From positions 248,001 to 312,000 of the forward strand of contig JADJOZ010000012.1 of NCBI GenBank assembly GCA_016713525.1: a stretch of DNA of 64,000 nucleotides, given 5' to 3'. The DNA is from Bacteroidota bacterium (GTDB taxonomy: Bacteria > Bacteroidota > Bacteroidia > AKYH767-A > OLB10). Positions 35,035 to 45,394 of this stretch are shown here, one piece after another. The first letter of the stretch is position 1. Each line of letters opens with the position of its first letter. A program made the position numbers and the translations under genes. The notes below the pieces were generated by a model. It was not told the DNA's origin and made no database searches. It worked only from the letters and a program-made list of their open reading frames with translations.

Positions 35035-36246
35035 ATGAGGCTCAGCGGAAAGAAAATCCTTTTAGGGGTCACCGGTAGTATTGCCGCATATAAATCCGCC
35101 GAATTAACTCGTCTGCTAATTAAAGAAGGGGCTGAAATTCAGGTTGTTATGACCAATGCTGCACATGATTTTGTGACGCCACTCACCCTCGGAACGCTAT
35201 CCAAAAAACCTGTTTTTACCGAATTCAGCTCCCCCTCATCAGGCACCTGGAATAACCATGTGGAACTGGGAATCTGGGCTGATGCCATGCTCATTGCACC
35301 CGCTTCTGCCAATACCATTGCCAAAATAGCAGCCGGATATTGCGATAACTTATTGTTAGCCACATATTTATCTGCCAGATGCCCGGTTTTTATTGCTCCG
35401 GCAATGGATCTCGATATGTTCGCTCACCCAACCACAACCCAAAATATTTCCAGAATTCTATCGTTCGGTAATTGCATTTTAGGACCCGAATCCGGTGAAC
35501 TTGCCAGCGGCCTGAAAGGGGCCGGAAGATTGGTTGAGCCTGAAACTATTGTTGAATACCTTATTAAAGCATTGTCTCCAGATAAAGCCTTGCAAGGTAA
35601 AAATGTACTCATTTCTGCGGGTCCTACCCGTGAAGCAATCGATCCAGTGCGATTTATATCCAACCATTCATCGGGAAAAATGGGTGTTGCTCTGGCCGAA
35701 GAAATGCAATTGAGAGGAGCACAGGTTACTCTGGTAATGGGACGAGGTGTGAAAAAGCCATCCAATGGTGCTATTAAATTAATTTCAGTGATCTCTGCTG
35801 CTGACATGCTTGAAGCCTGCATAAAGTTATTTCCGGAAACTGATATCGCAATCATGGCGGCTGCTGTTGCTGATTTTACTCCAGGAAATCCTGCTGATTC
35901 TAAAATGAAAAAAACAGGAAATACGCTGCAACTCGATTTGATCCCTACCACCGATATTCTTGCTACTATGGGGAAGGCTAAAAAAGATTCACAATTCCTG
36001 GTCGGTTTTGCACTTGAAACCGATAATGAATTGCAAAATGCTATTTCCAAACTGGAGAAGAAAAATCTGAATATGATTGTCCTGAATTCCATGAAAGATT
36101 CCGGAGCCGGTTTTAATTCAGATACCAATAAAATTACTATTATTGAGAAAAATAATAAGACTACCACTCCATACGATTTGAAATCTAAAAAGGAAGTAGC
36201 TACAGATATAGTTGATCACCTCATCTCTTGCCTCTCAAAATCATGA
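35035..36246 (+). CDS. coaBC: Bifunctional phosphopantothenoylcysteine synthetase/decarboxylase CoaBC
   Basis: Two steps of coenzyme A synthesis in one protein of 403 residues. The N-terminal CoaC flavoprotein domain (about 1-180) has GSIAAYKSAELTRLL, NHVELG (catalytic histidine), PASANTIAKIAAGYCDN and APAMD. The C-terminal CoaB domain (about 190-400) begins LISAGPTREAIDPVRFISN and includes KMKKTGN and VGFALETDN. It is complete. The stop overlaps the start of the DUF4835 gene by four bases. Confidence 0.95.
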   Translation: MRLSGKKILLGVTGSIAAYKSAELTRLLIKEGAEIQVVMTNAAHDFVTPLTLGTLSKKPVFTEFSSPSSGTWNNHVELGIWADAMLIAPASANTIAKIAAGYCDNLLLATYLSARCPVFIAPAMDLDMFAHPTTTQNISRILSFGNCILGPESGELASGLKGAGRLVEPETIVEYLIKALSPDKALQGKNVLISAGPTREAIDPVRFISNHSSGKMGVALAEEMQLRGAQVTLVMGRGVKKPSNGAIKLISVISAADMLEACIKLFPETDIAIMAAAVADFTPGNPADSKMKKTGNTLQLDLIPTTDILATMGKAKKDSQFLVGFALETDNELQNAISKLEKKNLNMIVLNSMKDSGAGFNSDTNKITIIEKNNKTTTPYDLKSKKEVATDIVDHLISCLSKS

Positions 36247-37142
36247 AAAAAATATCACTCCTTATTATAGTATCCCTTATGATTCATTTCACAGCTATTG
36301 CTCAGGAATTGAATTGTACGGTTACCGTTCTCACTCCGCAAATCCAAAGCAGCGATAAGAAAATTTATACCACCTTACAAACTGCCATTTACGAGTTCAT
36401 GAATAATACACGATGGACCGGAGATGAATTTTTGAATCAGGAACGCATTGAATGTACTATGCAAATTACCATCAATGAAAGAGTTTCAAATGATGAATTT
36501 AAAGGTACTATCCAGATCTCTGCACGCCGTCCGGTTTATAAAACTTCCTATTATTCGCCCTTACTGAATTATAATGATGAGAATTTTCAATTCCGCTATA
36601 TAGAATTTCAAACTATCGAATTCAATCAAACAGCAACTAATCCAAATCTCGCTTCTATACTGGCATTTTATGCATATATAATAATAGGTATGGATTATGA
36701 TTCCTTTTCTCCGATGGGAGGAAGCGCGTACTTTCAGCAGGCACAAACAATTGTTGCCAACATGCAAAATAGCCCTGACCGAGGCTGGCGTGCCTTTGAA
36801 AGTACCCGAAACCGTTACTGGCTTTCCGAAAACTTAAACAATCCTGTTTTTAAACCTTTGCGTTCTTTCAATTATGAATTCCATCGTCAGGGACTCGATA
36901 TCATGTCTGAAAAAAAGGATGATGCAGTAACTAACATAGCTACTTCCATTGAAGCACTGAAGCCTTTACACGATGATAAGCCTGGTAGTTTTTTAATGCA
37001 AACTGTCTTGTATTCGAAATCAGACGAAATAGTTAATATCTTCACAGGAGCCTTCCCTGAAGTCAAAACCAGAATGCTGAATGTGCTCAATGAAATCGAT
37101 CCTGCCAATGGTACCAAGTATCAGGCTATCATGAATAAATAA
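36243..37142 (+). CDS. DUF4835 family exported protein
   Basis: A protein of 299 residues with a signal peptide (MKKISLLIIVSLMIHFTAIAQ). The mature start ELNCTVTVLTPQIQSSDKK, the TLQTAIYEFMNNTRWTG block and YYAYIIIGMDYDSFSPMGG-like centre (FYAYIIIGMDYDSFS) fit DUF4835, a family of unknown function that nearly always stands between coaBC and recN in Bacteroidota. The ATG at 36243 overlaps the coaBC stop; upstream in-frame starts inside coaBC would add no signal peptide. Probably periplasmic. Confidence 0.85.
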   Translation: MKKISLLIIVSLMIHFTAIAQELNCTVTVLTPQIQSSDKKIYTTLQTAIYEFMNNTRWTGDEFLNQERIECTMQITINERVSNDEFKGTIQISARRPVYKTSYYSPLLNYNDENFQFRYIEFQTIEFNQTATNPNLASILAFYAYIIIGMDYDSFSPMGGSAYFQQAQTIVANMQNSPDRGWRAFESTRNRYWLSENLNNPVFKPLRSFNYEFHRQGLDIMSEKKDDAVTNIATSIEALKPLHDDKPGSFLMQTVLYSKSDEIVNIFTGAFPEVKTRMLNVLNEIDPANGTKYQAIMNK

Positions 37143-37209
37143 GGTAAAATGAGTCTTCTTTATTCCTGAATATTTCAATATATTTACATTATCAGGCTTT
37201 TATTTTAAT

Positions 37210-38871
37210 ATGCTTCAACGATTATCTATCCGAAATTATGCGCTGATTGAAGAGCTGGATATCACTTTTTCAAAAGGCATGACTACAATTACCGGTGAAA
37301 CAGGTGCCGGAAAATCCATTTTACTGGGAGCCCTGGCTTTGTTGATTGGAAGCAGAGCCGATTCATCCTCCTTATTGAAAAAAAATTTAAAATGTGTTGT
37401 TGAAGGAACCTTCCATATCGATAATTATCAGCTGCAGGAATTCTTTAAAATTAACGATCTCGATTACGAAAAAGAAACTTTATTACGGCGCGAGATTAAT
37501 CCTGAAGGAAAATCCCGGGCTTTTGTAAATGATACACCAGTTAATCTTTCTGTCATGAAAGAACTGGGAAACCGGTTGATTGAGATCCATTCTCAACATG
37601 AAACGCTTACACTTAATGATTCAGGTTTTCAGATGCTGGTTGCCGATAGCTATGCCGGAAATCAAAGCCTTTTAAAAAAATACCTCACCAATTTTAAAAG
37701 CTATACTTCCGCAATTGAGCAGTTGAAACAACTTCGTGCTGAAGAAGAAAAAGCAAAGCAGGATTCCGATTATTATCAATTCCTGTTTAACGAACTCGAT
37801 GAAGCAGGACTTAAAAGCGGTGAACAACAAACCCTCGAACAAGAACTTGAAATTCTCAATAACAGTGAGGAAATAAAAACGGCCTTGTCAAAGGCTGGTA
37901 CTATCATAAATGGGGACGAGGAGAATTTATTATCTGCATTGGCATCGGTACAACAAACAATACAATCAGTCACCAAAGTGTTTCCAAAAGCAACTGAAAT
38001 TCTGGAGCGCATCAAATCTGCGCAAATTGAATTAAAAGATATCGGTAATGAGCTGGAATCTCTGGAACGCGATGTGATAATTGATCCTAAAGCAGCCGAA
38101 ATTATCGCCGATCGCCTGGATGTAATCTACAAGCTACAGCAAAAACATAAAGTCAATACAGTTGATGAACTTATTGCTGTTCATGAGGGATTAAGCAACA
38201 AGCTCATGAACATGACTTCACTGGAAGATCAGATTCGTGCACTCGAAAAATCATCAGATGAATTTCGGACTTCCCTGAAATTGCTGGCTCAGGAATTACA
38301 CGACAAAAGAAAAAAAGCTATTCCTGAAATTGAAAAAAATGTTGCCACTCTCCTCAGGGATCTGGGAATGAAACATGCCGTTTTGAAAATTGAATTGAAC
38401 GGGTTACCTGCTGATCAGTTTAGAACTAATGGTACCGATACCATTAAATTCCTTTTCAGTGCCAACAAAGGAGTAGAGTACCGGGAACTTCATAAGGTTG
38501 CTTCCGGTGGTGAATTGTCCCGTGTTATGCTTGCAGTGAAATCTATTATTGCCAGATTAAGCGGTCTGCCAACCATTATATTCGACGAAATCGACACCGG
38601 TATATCCGGAGAAGTAGCTCATAAGGTTGGTAATATTCTCGTAGATATGGCACGCGAACGACAGGTGATAGCAATTACCCACCTCCCTCAAATGGCAGTG
38701 AAAGGAGAAGAACATTTCTTTGTCTATAAAATTACCGGTAAGGAACTGACAACCACTGCAATAAAGAAGTTAACCAAAGCTGAAAGGGTAGAGGAGATTG
38801 CAAAAATGCTGAGTGGTGAACAACCCACTAAAGCGGCACTTGCCAATGCCCGTGAATTACTTGGTGTTTGA
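37210..38871 (+). CDS. recN: DNA repair protein RecN
   Basis: SMC-like ATPase of double-strand break repair, 553 residues. Walker A is GETGAGKSILLGAL (about 29-42) at the N terminus. The middle is a long coiled-coil region (about 155-370). The C-terminal half brings HKVASGGELSRVMLA (signature motif) and PTIIFDEIDTGISG (Walker B), then AITHLPQMA. Complete, of usual length. Confidence 0.94.
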   Translation: MLQRLSIRNYALIEELDITFSKGMTTITGETGAGKSILLGALALLIGSRADSSSLLKKNLKCVVEGTFHIDNYQLQEFFKINDLDYEKETLLRREINPEGKSRAFVNDTPVNLSVMKELGNRLIEIHSQHETLTLNDSGFQMLVADSYAGNQSLLKKYLTNFKSYTSAIEQLKQLRAEEEKAKQDSDYYQFLFNELDEAGLKSGEQQTLEQELEILNNSEEIKTALSKAGTIINGDEENLLSALASVQQTIQSVTKVFPKATEILERIKSAQIELKDIGNELESLERDVIIDPKAAEIIADRLDVIYKLQQKHKVNTVDELIAVHEGLSNKLMNMTSLEDQIRALEKSSDEFRTSLKLLAQELHDKRKKAIPEIEKNVATLLRDLGMKHAVLKIELNGLPADQFRTNGTDTIKFLFSANKGVEYRELHKVASGGELSRVMLAVKSIIARLSGLPTIIFDEIDTGISGEVAHKVGNILVDMARERQVIAITHLPQMAVKGEEHFFVYKITGKELTTTAIKKLTKAERVEEIAKMLSGEQPTKAALANARELLGV

Positions 38872-38897
38872 GGCGAAAATAAAAAAACCTACATTTG
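38867..38897 (+). promoter_or_regulatory. Promoter of fabI (-33 and -7 elements)
   Basis: TTTG (38867-38870) and TACATTTG (38890-38897) are separated by 19 bases, a full match to the Bacteroidota consensus, 22 bases before the fabI ATG. The -33 box overlaps the recN stop. Confidence 0.7.
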
Positions 38898-38919
38898 AAG
38901 CTTTATTAAAACAAAGATT

Positions 38920-39732
38920 ATGGGAAATCAACTATTGAAAGGGGAAAGAGGGATTATTTTTGGTGCTCTTGACCCGAATTCCATTGCATGGAAAGTAGCA
39001 GTAAAGGCACATGAAGAAGGTGCTGTTTTCACGCTCACTAATGCTCCGGTAGCCATGAGAATGGGCGCAATCAATCAACTGGCCGCTGAAACAGGAGCAC
39101 AGGTGATTCCAGCTGATGCAACAATCAATGAAGATTTGGAAAATCTGTTCACCAAATCGATTGAAATTTTAGGCGGTAAAATTGATTTTGTGCTACATTC
39201 TATCGGTATGTCCCCGAATGTCAGAAAAAGTATTCCCTACACAGAAACCAATTATGATAACTTTCATAAAACACTCGATATCTCTGCGCTGTCACTGCAC
39301 AGAACGTTGCAAACTGCATTGCGTCTCGATGCCATCAATGAATGGGGTAGCGTAGTGGCACTTTCTTATATTGCTGCGCAGCGGGTATTCCCCAATTATA
39401 ATGATATGGCTGATGCCAAAGCATTGCTTGAATCCATTACCCGTTCATTCGGATATCAATATGGAAAAGCCCGTAAGGTTAGAGTAAATACCATTTCACA
39501 ATCTCCTACAAGAACTACTGCCGGCAGTGGTGTGAAAGGCTTCGACGGTTTCTTTAATTATGCCGATAAGATGTCACCACTTGGAAATGCATCAGCAGAA
39601 AGTTGTGCTGATTACTGCGTGATCATGTTCTCTGATCATACCCGTATGGTAACCATGCAAAACCTATTCCATGACGGTGGTTTCTCATTCACCGGAGTGA
39701 GTGCCGAAGTAGTGGAGCGTTGCGCAGAATAA
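38920..39732 (+). CDS. fabI: Enoyl-[acyl-carrier-protein] reductase FabI
   Basis: Last reductive step of fatty acid elongation, NAD(P)H-dependent, 270 residues. N-terminal KGERGIIFGALDPNSIAWKV is the FabI variant of the Rossmann loop, and LHSIGMSP is the following motif. The catalytic pair Tyr and Lys with six residues between is seen in YNDMADAK, and SQSPTRTTAGSGV is the substrate-loop region. It is complete and has its own promoter. Confidence 0.93.
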   Translation: MGNQLLKGERGIIFGALDPNSIAWKVAVKAHEEGAVFTLTNAPVAMRMGAINQLAAETGAQVIPADATINEDLENLFTKSIEILGGKIDFVLHSIGMSPNVRKSIPYTETNYDNFHKTLDISALSLHRTLQTALRLDAINEWGSVVALSYIAAQRVFPNYNDMADAKALLESITRSFGYQYGKARKVRVNTISQSPTRTTAGSGVKGFDGFFNYADKMSPLGNASAESCADYCVIMFSDHTRMVTMQNLFHDGGFSFTGVSAEVVERCAE

Positions 39733-39754
39733 AAATTCAGGAATAAAAAATATA

Positions 39755-39785
39755 CATAAAAAAAGCCCCGCCATAAGCGGGGCTT
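39755..39785 (-). terminator. Terminator of clpC
   Basis: AAGCCCCGC (39763-39771) and GCGGGGCTT (39777-39785) form a 9-bp GC-rich stem with a 5-base loop; on the minus strand it is followed by a run of T. It lies just after the clpC stop and may also stop fabI transcripts. Confidence 0.85.
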
Positions 39786-39807
39786 GCTGATTTTATATCA
39801 TGATGAA

Positions 39808-42355
39808 TCAGTTTTCTTCTTTTTTCTTTTTTGACTTTGGTGGAACAACAGATTTCTGAACTACAGCTTTGAGCGTATTGTTTTCTTTATCCAGGCTCAA
39901 TTCAATCTGATCACCCTCGGTCAGTTCACCTTTAATAATTTCTTCTGCAAGGGCATCTTCAACATATTTCTGAATAGCTCTTTTCAATGGACGGGCTCCG
40001 AAATTAGCATCAAAACCTTTATCAGAAATGAAGTCTTTTGCTTCTTCACTGAGTTTAAGTTTATAACCTAATTCAGTCACTCGCTTATACAGGTGTTCGA
40101 GTTCGATATCAATAATTTTATGAATTTCTTCCTTACCCAGAGAGTTGAATACAATTACATCATCAATACGGTTCAGGAATTCAGGTGCGAATGCTTTCTT
40201 CAGAGAGTTTTCAATAACACCTCTGGCATGATCATCGGCAACACTCGATTTGGCAATGGTTGAAAAACCTACACCGGCACCAAAATCTTTCAGTTGTCGT
40301 GATCCAATATTTGAGGTCATAATGATGATCGCATTTTTGAAATCTACTTTGCGTCCCCAGACTGTCAGTTAACTGACCATCATCGAGCACCTGCAGTAAC
40401 AGATTGAATACATCCGGATGGGCTTTTTCAATTTCATCGAGTAAGATTACTGCATAAGGCTTACGACGAACTTTTTCAGTCAACTGACCACCTTCTTCAT
40501 AACCAACATATCCGGGAGGCGCACCAATCAGACGTGATACAGCAAATTTCTCCATGTATTCACTCATGTCGATGCGAATCAATGCATCTTCAGAGTCGAA
40601 TAAATATTGCGCTAGCACCTTTGCCAATTCAGTCTTACCAACACCAGTAGGACCCAGGAATATGAAAGAACCAATTGGTTTATTAGGATCTTTTAATCCG
40701 GCACGGTTTCGCTGGATAGCTTTAACCACCTTTTTGATAGCTTCATCCTGACCAATAACTTTACCTTGTAATTCCTGTGGCATTTTTATGAGGCGGGCTG
40801 TTTCTGCCTGTGCAATCCGATGTACAGGAACCCCCGACATCATTGCTACAACAGCAGCAACATCTTCACCTGATACAGCGTAACGTTGATTTTTTGTCTC
40901 TTCTTCCCACTGTTTCTTGGCAGTTTCCAATTCTTCGAGATGCTGCTTTTCAGTATCACGCAGACGGGCTGCTTCTTCATATTTCTGACTTCTTACAACC
41001 TTATTTTTCTCCACTTTAATATCCTGAATCTTGTTTTCAAGATCCACAATATTTGGTGGTACATGAATATTGGAGATATGCACGCGGCTACCTGCTTCAT
41101 CCAGGGCATCAATTGCCTTGTCGGGAAGGAAACGGTCGGTGATATATCTGGCAGTAAGTGTAACACAGGCTTTAATTGCTTCGTCAGTATAATTTACATG
41201 GTGATGTTCTTCATATCTTTCTTTGATATTATGAAGAATTTCGATGGTTTCATCAACAGATGTAGGATCGACAAGAACTTTTTGGAAACGACGATCCAAA
41301 GCGCCATCTTTTTCTATGTACTGACGGTATTCGTCGAGTGTAGTAGCTCCGATACATTGTATTTCACCACGGGCTAAAGCCGGTTTAAACATATTGCTGG
41401 CATCGAGTGAGCCGCTGGCACCACCGGCACCAATAATGGTATGAATTTCATCGATAAAAAGAATGACATCAGGTGATTTTTCGAGTTCATTCATCACGGC
41501 TTTCATACGTTCTTCAAACTGACAGCGGTATTTGGTTCCGGCAACTAAAGAAGCCAGATCAAGAGTAACGATTCGTTTATTGAACAATACTCTGGAAACC
41601 TTGCGCTGAACAATGCGGAGCGCCAAACCTTCAGCGATTGCAGATTTACCAACACCGGGTTCACCAATTAAAATAGGATTGTTTTTCTTACGTCGGGAAA
41701 GAATCTGGGAAACTCTTTCAATTTCCTTCTCACGACCTACAATAGGATCTAATTTTCCTTCTTCAGCAGCTTTTGTCAGGTCTCTGCCAAAATTGTCGAG
41801 AACCGGAGTTTTCGATTTGGAATCACCCGATTTTTTACCGGTTCCCATGCCGGGATTATCGTCATCCTTAGCATACGGATCATCGTCGGATGGATTCTGT
41901 GGTGCTTCGGACCGGAAATTTGACCTGAACAGGTCGAGTTCTTCTCTCATGATATCGTAGTTTACGCCAAATTGATTTAATATTTGAGTGGCAATATTGT
42001 CTTCATCCTTCAAAATAGCCAGTAACAGGTGTTCTGTGCCTATGATGTCAGACTTGAAAATCTTAGCCTCCAGATAAGTTATCTTGAGCGCTTTTTCCGC
42101 TTGCTTGGTAAGAGGAATATTGCCAACATTGGCCGAATTACCTGTACTTCCTTTAACGGCACCTTCAACCGACTTTCTCAAATCGGCAAGGTTAATATTT
42201 AAGGATTTAAGGATTTTAATGGCCATGCCTTCACCTTCGCGGATTAATCCCAGCAGAAGATGCTCAGTACCAATGTATTCATGACCAAGGCGAAGAGCTT
42301 CTTCACGACTGTAGGAAATGACATCCTTGACGCGGGGCGAGAATTTTGCTTCCAT
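39808..42355 (-). CDS. clpC: ClpC-type AAA+ unfoldase (single-base frameshift)
   Basis: Hsp100 chaperone that feeds proteins to ClpP; 848 residues after repair. The N-terminal Clp repeats (about 1-145) are followed by the first AAA+ domain (Walker A GEPGVGKSA, Walker B VILFIDEIH) and a middle UVR-type helix pair (VRSQKYEEAARLRDTEK). The second AAA+ domain has Walker A GPTGVGKTEL and Walker B VILLDEIEK, and a C-terminal D2-small domain ends the protein. One extra base in the C4 run at 40355-40358 shifts the frame after LTDSLG; removing it gives LTDSLGRKVDFKNAIIIMTS. A lysine/glutamate-rich tail ends it. Confidence 0.93.
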
Positions 42356-42713
42356 ATAATTGATGTAATAAGTTTTGAAACGTTAAGTGAGGTCAAAAAG
42401 TTCAGTTAGAGCCATTTTTCCGCACCGGTTAGATTTGATTGTCTTCAACAAACATAGCCATTATAGTTAATAACATATTGACCGATTGTTGATATTATTC
42501 ATGATTTTTCAACATAAAATATGCCAGATAATTGTTAATTTCGTGAACCTTAAAATGAACTAACAAAACCAAACCTAAAAACACCTCAAACCCCTGTATT
42601 ATCAATGGTTTGAGCCAAATATCAGAAACCGGGAAAAACTACTGACATAATGTCGGTTGATTCCGGTTGTCGATTGTAAAATTAACCAAGAAAAAAATAT
42701 TAACAAATTAGAA
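42356..42713. other. Intergenic region between divergent clpC and gyrA
   Basis: 358 bases, AT-rich and without a gene. It holds the clpC -7 element (42449-42456). On the plus strand no clear TAnnTTTG is seen before gyrA; TAATTTCG near 42537 is the closest. No CtsR- or HrcA-like operator is recognised. Confidence 0.5.
42449..42456 (-). promoter_or_regulatory. Candidate -7 element of clpC
   Basis: On the minus strand TATGTTTG, a perfect TAnnTTTG match about 95 bases before the start; no -33 TTTG at the usual distance. Confidence 0.45.
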
Positions 42714-45350
42714 ATGGCTGAAGGCGAAAAAGTAATTCGGATTAACATTGAAGATGAGATGAAATCGGCGTACATTGATTATTCAATGTCGGTGATTGTT
42801 TCCCGTGCATTACCTGATGTAAGAGATGGTATGAAACCTGTTCACCGCAGGGTGCTTTACGGAATGCTCGACCTGGGTGTTTTGTCTAACAGAGCATACA
42901 AAAAGTCAGCAAGAATTGTAGGAGAGGTGCTTGGTAAGTATCACCCACATGGCGATAGTTCTGTGTATGATACCATGGTAAGAATGGCCCAGGAATGGTC
43001 ATTAAGATATCCTCTCGTTGATGGTCAGGGAAACTTTGGATCGGTCGATGGTGACAGTCCCGCAGCAATGCGATATACGGAAGCCAGGCTGAAGAAAATA
43101 GCCGAAGAAATGTTGGCAGATATTGAAAAGGAAACAGTCGATTTTAAACTGAATTTTGATGATACGCTATATGAACCGACAGTTTTGCCGGCAAAAATCC
43201 CTAATCTTCTGGTTAACGGTGCTTCCGGAATTGCGGTAGGTATGGCAACTAATATGGCTCCGCATAACCTCACTGAGGTTTTGGATGCTGTAATTGCATA
43301 TATCGACGATCGCGAAATTACTATCGAAGATATGATGAAGTATGTGAAAGCTCCCGATTTTCCTACCGGTGGAATCATATATGGATACAATGGAGTAAAA
43401 GAAGCATTACTGACCGGAAGAGGTCGTGTGATGATGCGTGCCAAAGCTATTATCGAGACTATGGATAATGGCAGGGAACGAATTATTGTAACGGAAATTC
43501 CATTCCAGACCAATAAAGCGGAAATGATTAAGAAAACCGCTGAACTTATCAATGAAAAGAAACTGGAAGGCATATCTGATATCCGTGATGAATCGGATCG
43601 TGATGGAATGCGTGTTGTTTATGAAATAAAACGCGATTCTCAAGCCAATGTGGTTCTTAATAATCTGTATAAGTACACCGGACTTCAGTCTTCCTTCAGC
43701 GTAAATAATATTGCTCTGGTAGGAGGTCGTCCTATGATGCTGAATCTGAAAGATCTGATTCATCATTACCTGGAACATCGTCATGATGTATTGATTCGCA
43801 AGACCCGTTTTGAACTTGCCGAAGCAGAGAAAAGAGCGCACATTCTGGAAGGATTGCTGATTGCTTTAGATCATTTAGATGAAGTTATTGCGTTGATCAG
43901 AAAATCGATAACACCTGATGAGGCGAAAACAGCCCTCATGGAAACATTCCAGTTATCGGAAATTCAATCGAAGGCAATTCTTGAAATGAGATTGCAACGG
44001 TTAACAGGATTAGAAAGAGATAAAATCAGAGATGAATATACTGAACTGATGAAAATGATCGATCATTTTAAGGAAATCCTTAATAATGAAACTCTTAGAA
44101 TGAGTATATTGAAGGATGAAATGATCGAAATGCGTGCCAAATATGGCGATGAACGTCGCACAGAAATTGTTTATGCAGCCGATGAAATTTCGATGGAAGA
44201 CATTATTGCCGATGATGCCGTGGTAGTTACCATTTCGCATTTAGGCTATATCAAACGTACTCCATTAACAGAATACCGTCTGCAATCGAGAGGTGGTCGC
44301 GGTGCAAAAGGTACTGTAACCAGGGATGAGGATTTTGTAGAGCATTTGTTTGTCGCCACCAACCATAATTATATTCTTTTGTTCACCGAAAAAGGACGTT
44401 GTTTCTGGTTACGCACCTATGAAATTCCTGAAGGAAATAAAACTTCCAAAGGACGTGCAATACAGAACATCGTAAACATTCCTGCAGATGATAAAGTAAA
44501 GGCATTTATCAATGTACTTAATCTTACCAATGAAGAGTATCTGAATAACAATTTCATTATTCTATGTACCAAATCCGGTACTATCAAGAAGACTTCTCTC
44601 GAAGCTTATTCTAGAGTGCGCCAGAATGGTATAAATGCAGTGAATATCCGTGAAGGAGATCAATTGCTGGAGGCACGTTTAACTGATGGAAGTTCTGAAA
44701 TTTTGATGGCTTTACGTTCTGGAAGAGCCATTCGTTTCAACGAATCCACCGTTCGTCCAATGGGTCGTAATGCCACCGGAGTTCGCGGTGTAACTCTTGG
44801 ACATGAGAAAGATGAAGTAGTTGGTATGGTTTGTGTAAAAGACGCTTCCCGTGAATCAATTCTGGTAGTTTCAGAAAATGGATATGGAAAACGTTCCGAT
44901 ATCGATGATTACCGCGTAACCAACCGCGGTGGTAAAGGGGTGAAAACACTGAATATTACGGATAAAACCGGTGATCTTATAGCCATCAAGACAGTTACTG
45001 AAAAAGATGAGCTTATGATCATTAATAAATCGGGTGTTATTATCAGAATGCGTGTTGGCGACCTGAGAGTTATGGGACGTGCAACGCAAGGTGTCAGATT
45101 AATCAGAATCGATGATGGCGACCAGATTGCTTCTGTAGCTCAAATTGATGAAGAGGTAGCTGAAATTGAAGAAATAGCCATATTACTTAATGAAGATGGT
45201 ACGCCAATTATTAATGAAGATGGAAATCCTGTTGCTGGAGAAAATGAAAATCTGGTAACTGATACAGACTCATCAGAAATGAATGGTGAAAGCATTGATC
45301 CGGAAAGTGATGTAAAAGATGAAAACAGTGACCTGGAACCAGAAGCTTAA
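42714..45350 (+). CDS. gyrA: DNA gyrase subunit A
   Basis: DNA-cutting subunit of gyrase, 878 residues from the ATG at 42714 (MAEGEKVIRINIEDEM). An in-frame start at 42657 would add a non-conserved segment. The catalytic tyrosine is Y121 in AAMRYTEARL. The helix region HPHGDSSVYDT keeps the Ser and Asp usual at the quinolone-contact positions. The GyrA box is present as SRGGRGAKG, which separates gyrase from ParC, and six C-terminal beta-pinwheel blades follow. The last 60 residues form a very acidic tail (Glu, Asp, Asn). Confidence 0.96.
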   Translation: MAEGEKVIRINIEDEMKSAYIDYSMSVIVSRALPDVRDGMKPVHRRVLYGMLDLGVLSNRAYKKSARIVGEVLGKYHPHGDSSVYDTMVRMAQEWSLRYPLVDGQGNFGSVDGDSPAAMRYTEARLKKIAEEMLADIEKETVDFKLNFDDTLYEPTVLPAKIPNLLVNGASGIAVGMATNMAPHNLTEVLDAVIAYIDDREITIEDMMKYVKAPDFPTGGIIYGYNGVKEALLTGRGRVMMRAKAIIETMDNGRERIIVTEIPFQTNKAEMIKKTAELINEKKLEGISDIRDESDRDGMRVVYEIKRDSQANVVLNNLYKYTGLQSSFSVNNIALVGGRPMMLNLKDLIHHYLEHRHDVLIRKTRFELAEAEKRAHILEGLLIALDHLDEVIALIRKSITPDEAKTALMETFQLSEIQSKAILEMRLQRLTGLERDKIRDEYTELMKMIDHFKEILNNETLRMSILKDEMIEMRAKYGDERRTEIVYAADEISMEDIIADDAVVVTISHLGYIKRTPLTEYRLQSRGGRGAKGTVTRDEDFVEHLFVATNHNYILLFTEKGRCFWLRTYEIPEGNKTSKGRAIQNIVNIPADDKVKAFINVLNLTNEEYLNNNFIILCTKSGTIKKTSLEAYSRVRQNGINAVNIREGDQLLEARLTDGSSEILMALRSGRAIRFNESTVRPMGRNATGVRGVTLGHEKDEVVGMVCVKDASRESILVVSENGYGKRSDIDDYRVTNRGGKGVKTLNITDKTGDLIAIKTVTEKDELMIINKSGVIIRMRVGDLRVMGRATQGVRLIRIDDGDQIASVAQIDEEVAEIEEIAILLNEDGTPIINEDGNPVAGENENLVTDTDSSEMNGESIDPESDVKDENSDLEPEA

Positions 45351-45394
45351 TTTACTTAAAGTAAAACTTTATTATAAATCATAAAACACTAAAA

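Noticed and set aside
42657..42713. An upstream start of gyrA at 42657
   Set aside because: The added 19 residues are not conserved in GyrA; the ATG at 42714 begins with the standard MAEGEKV-type N terminus.
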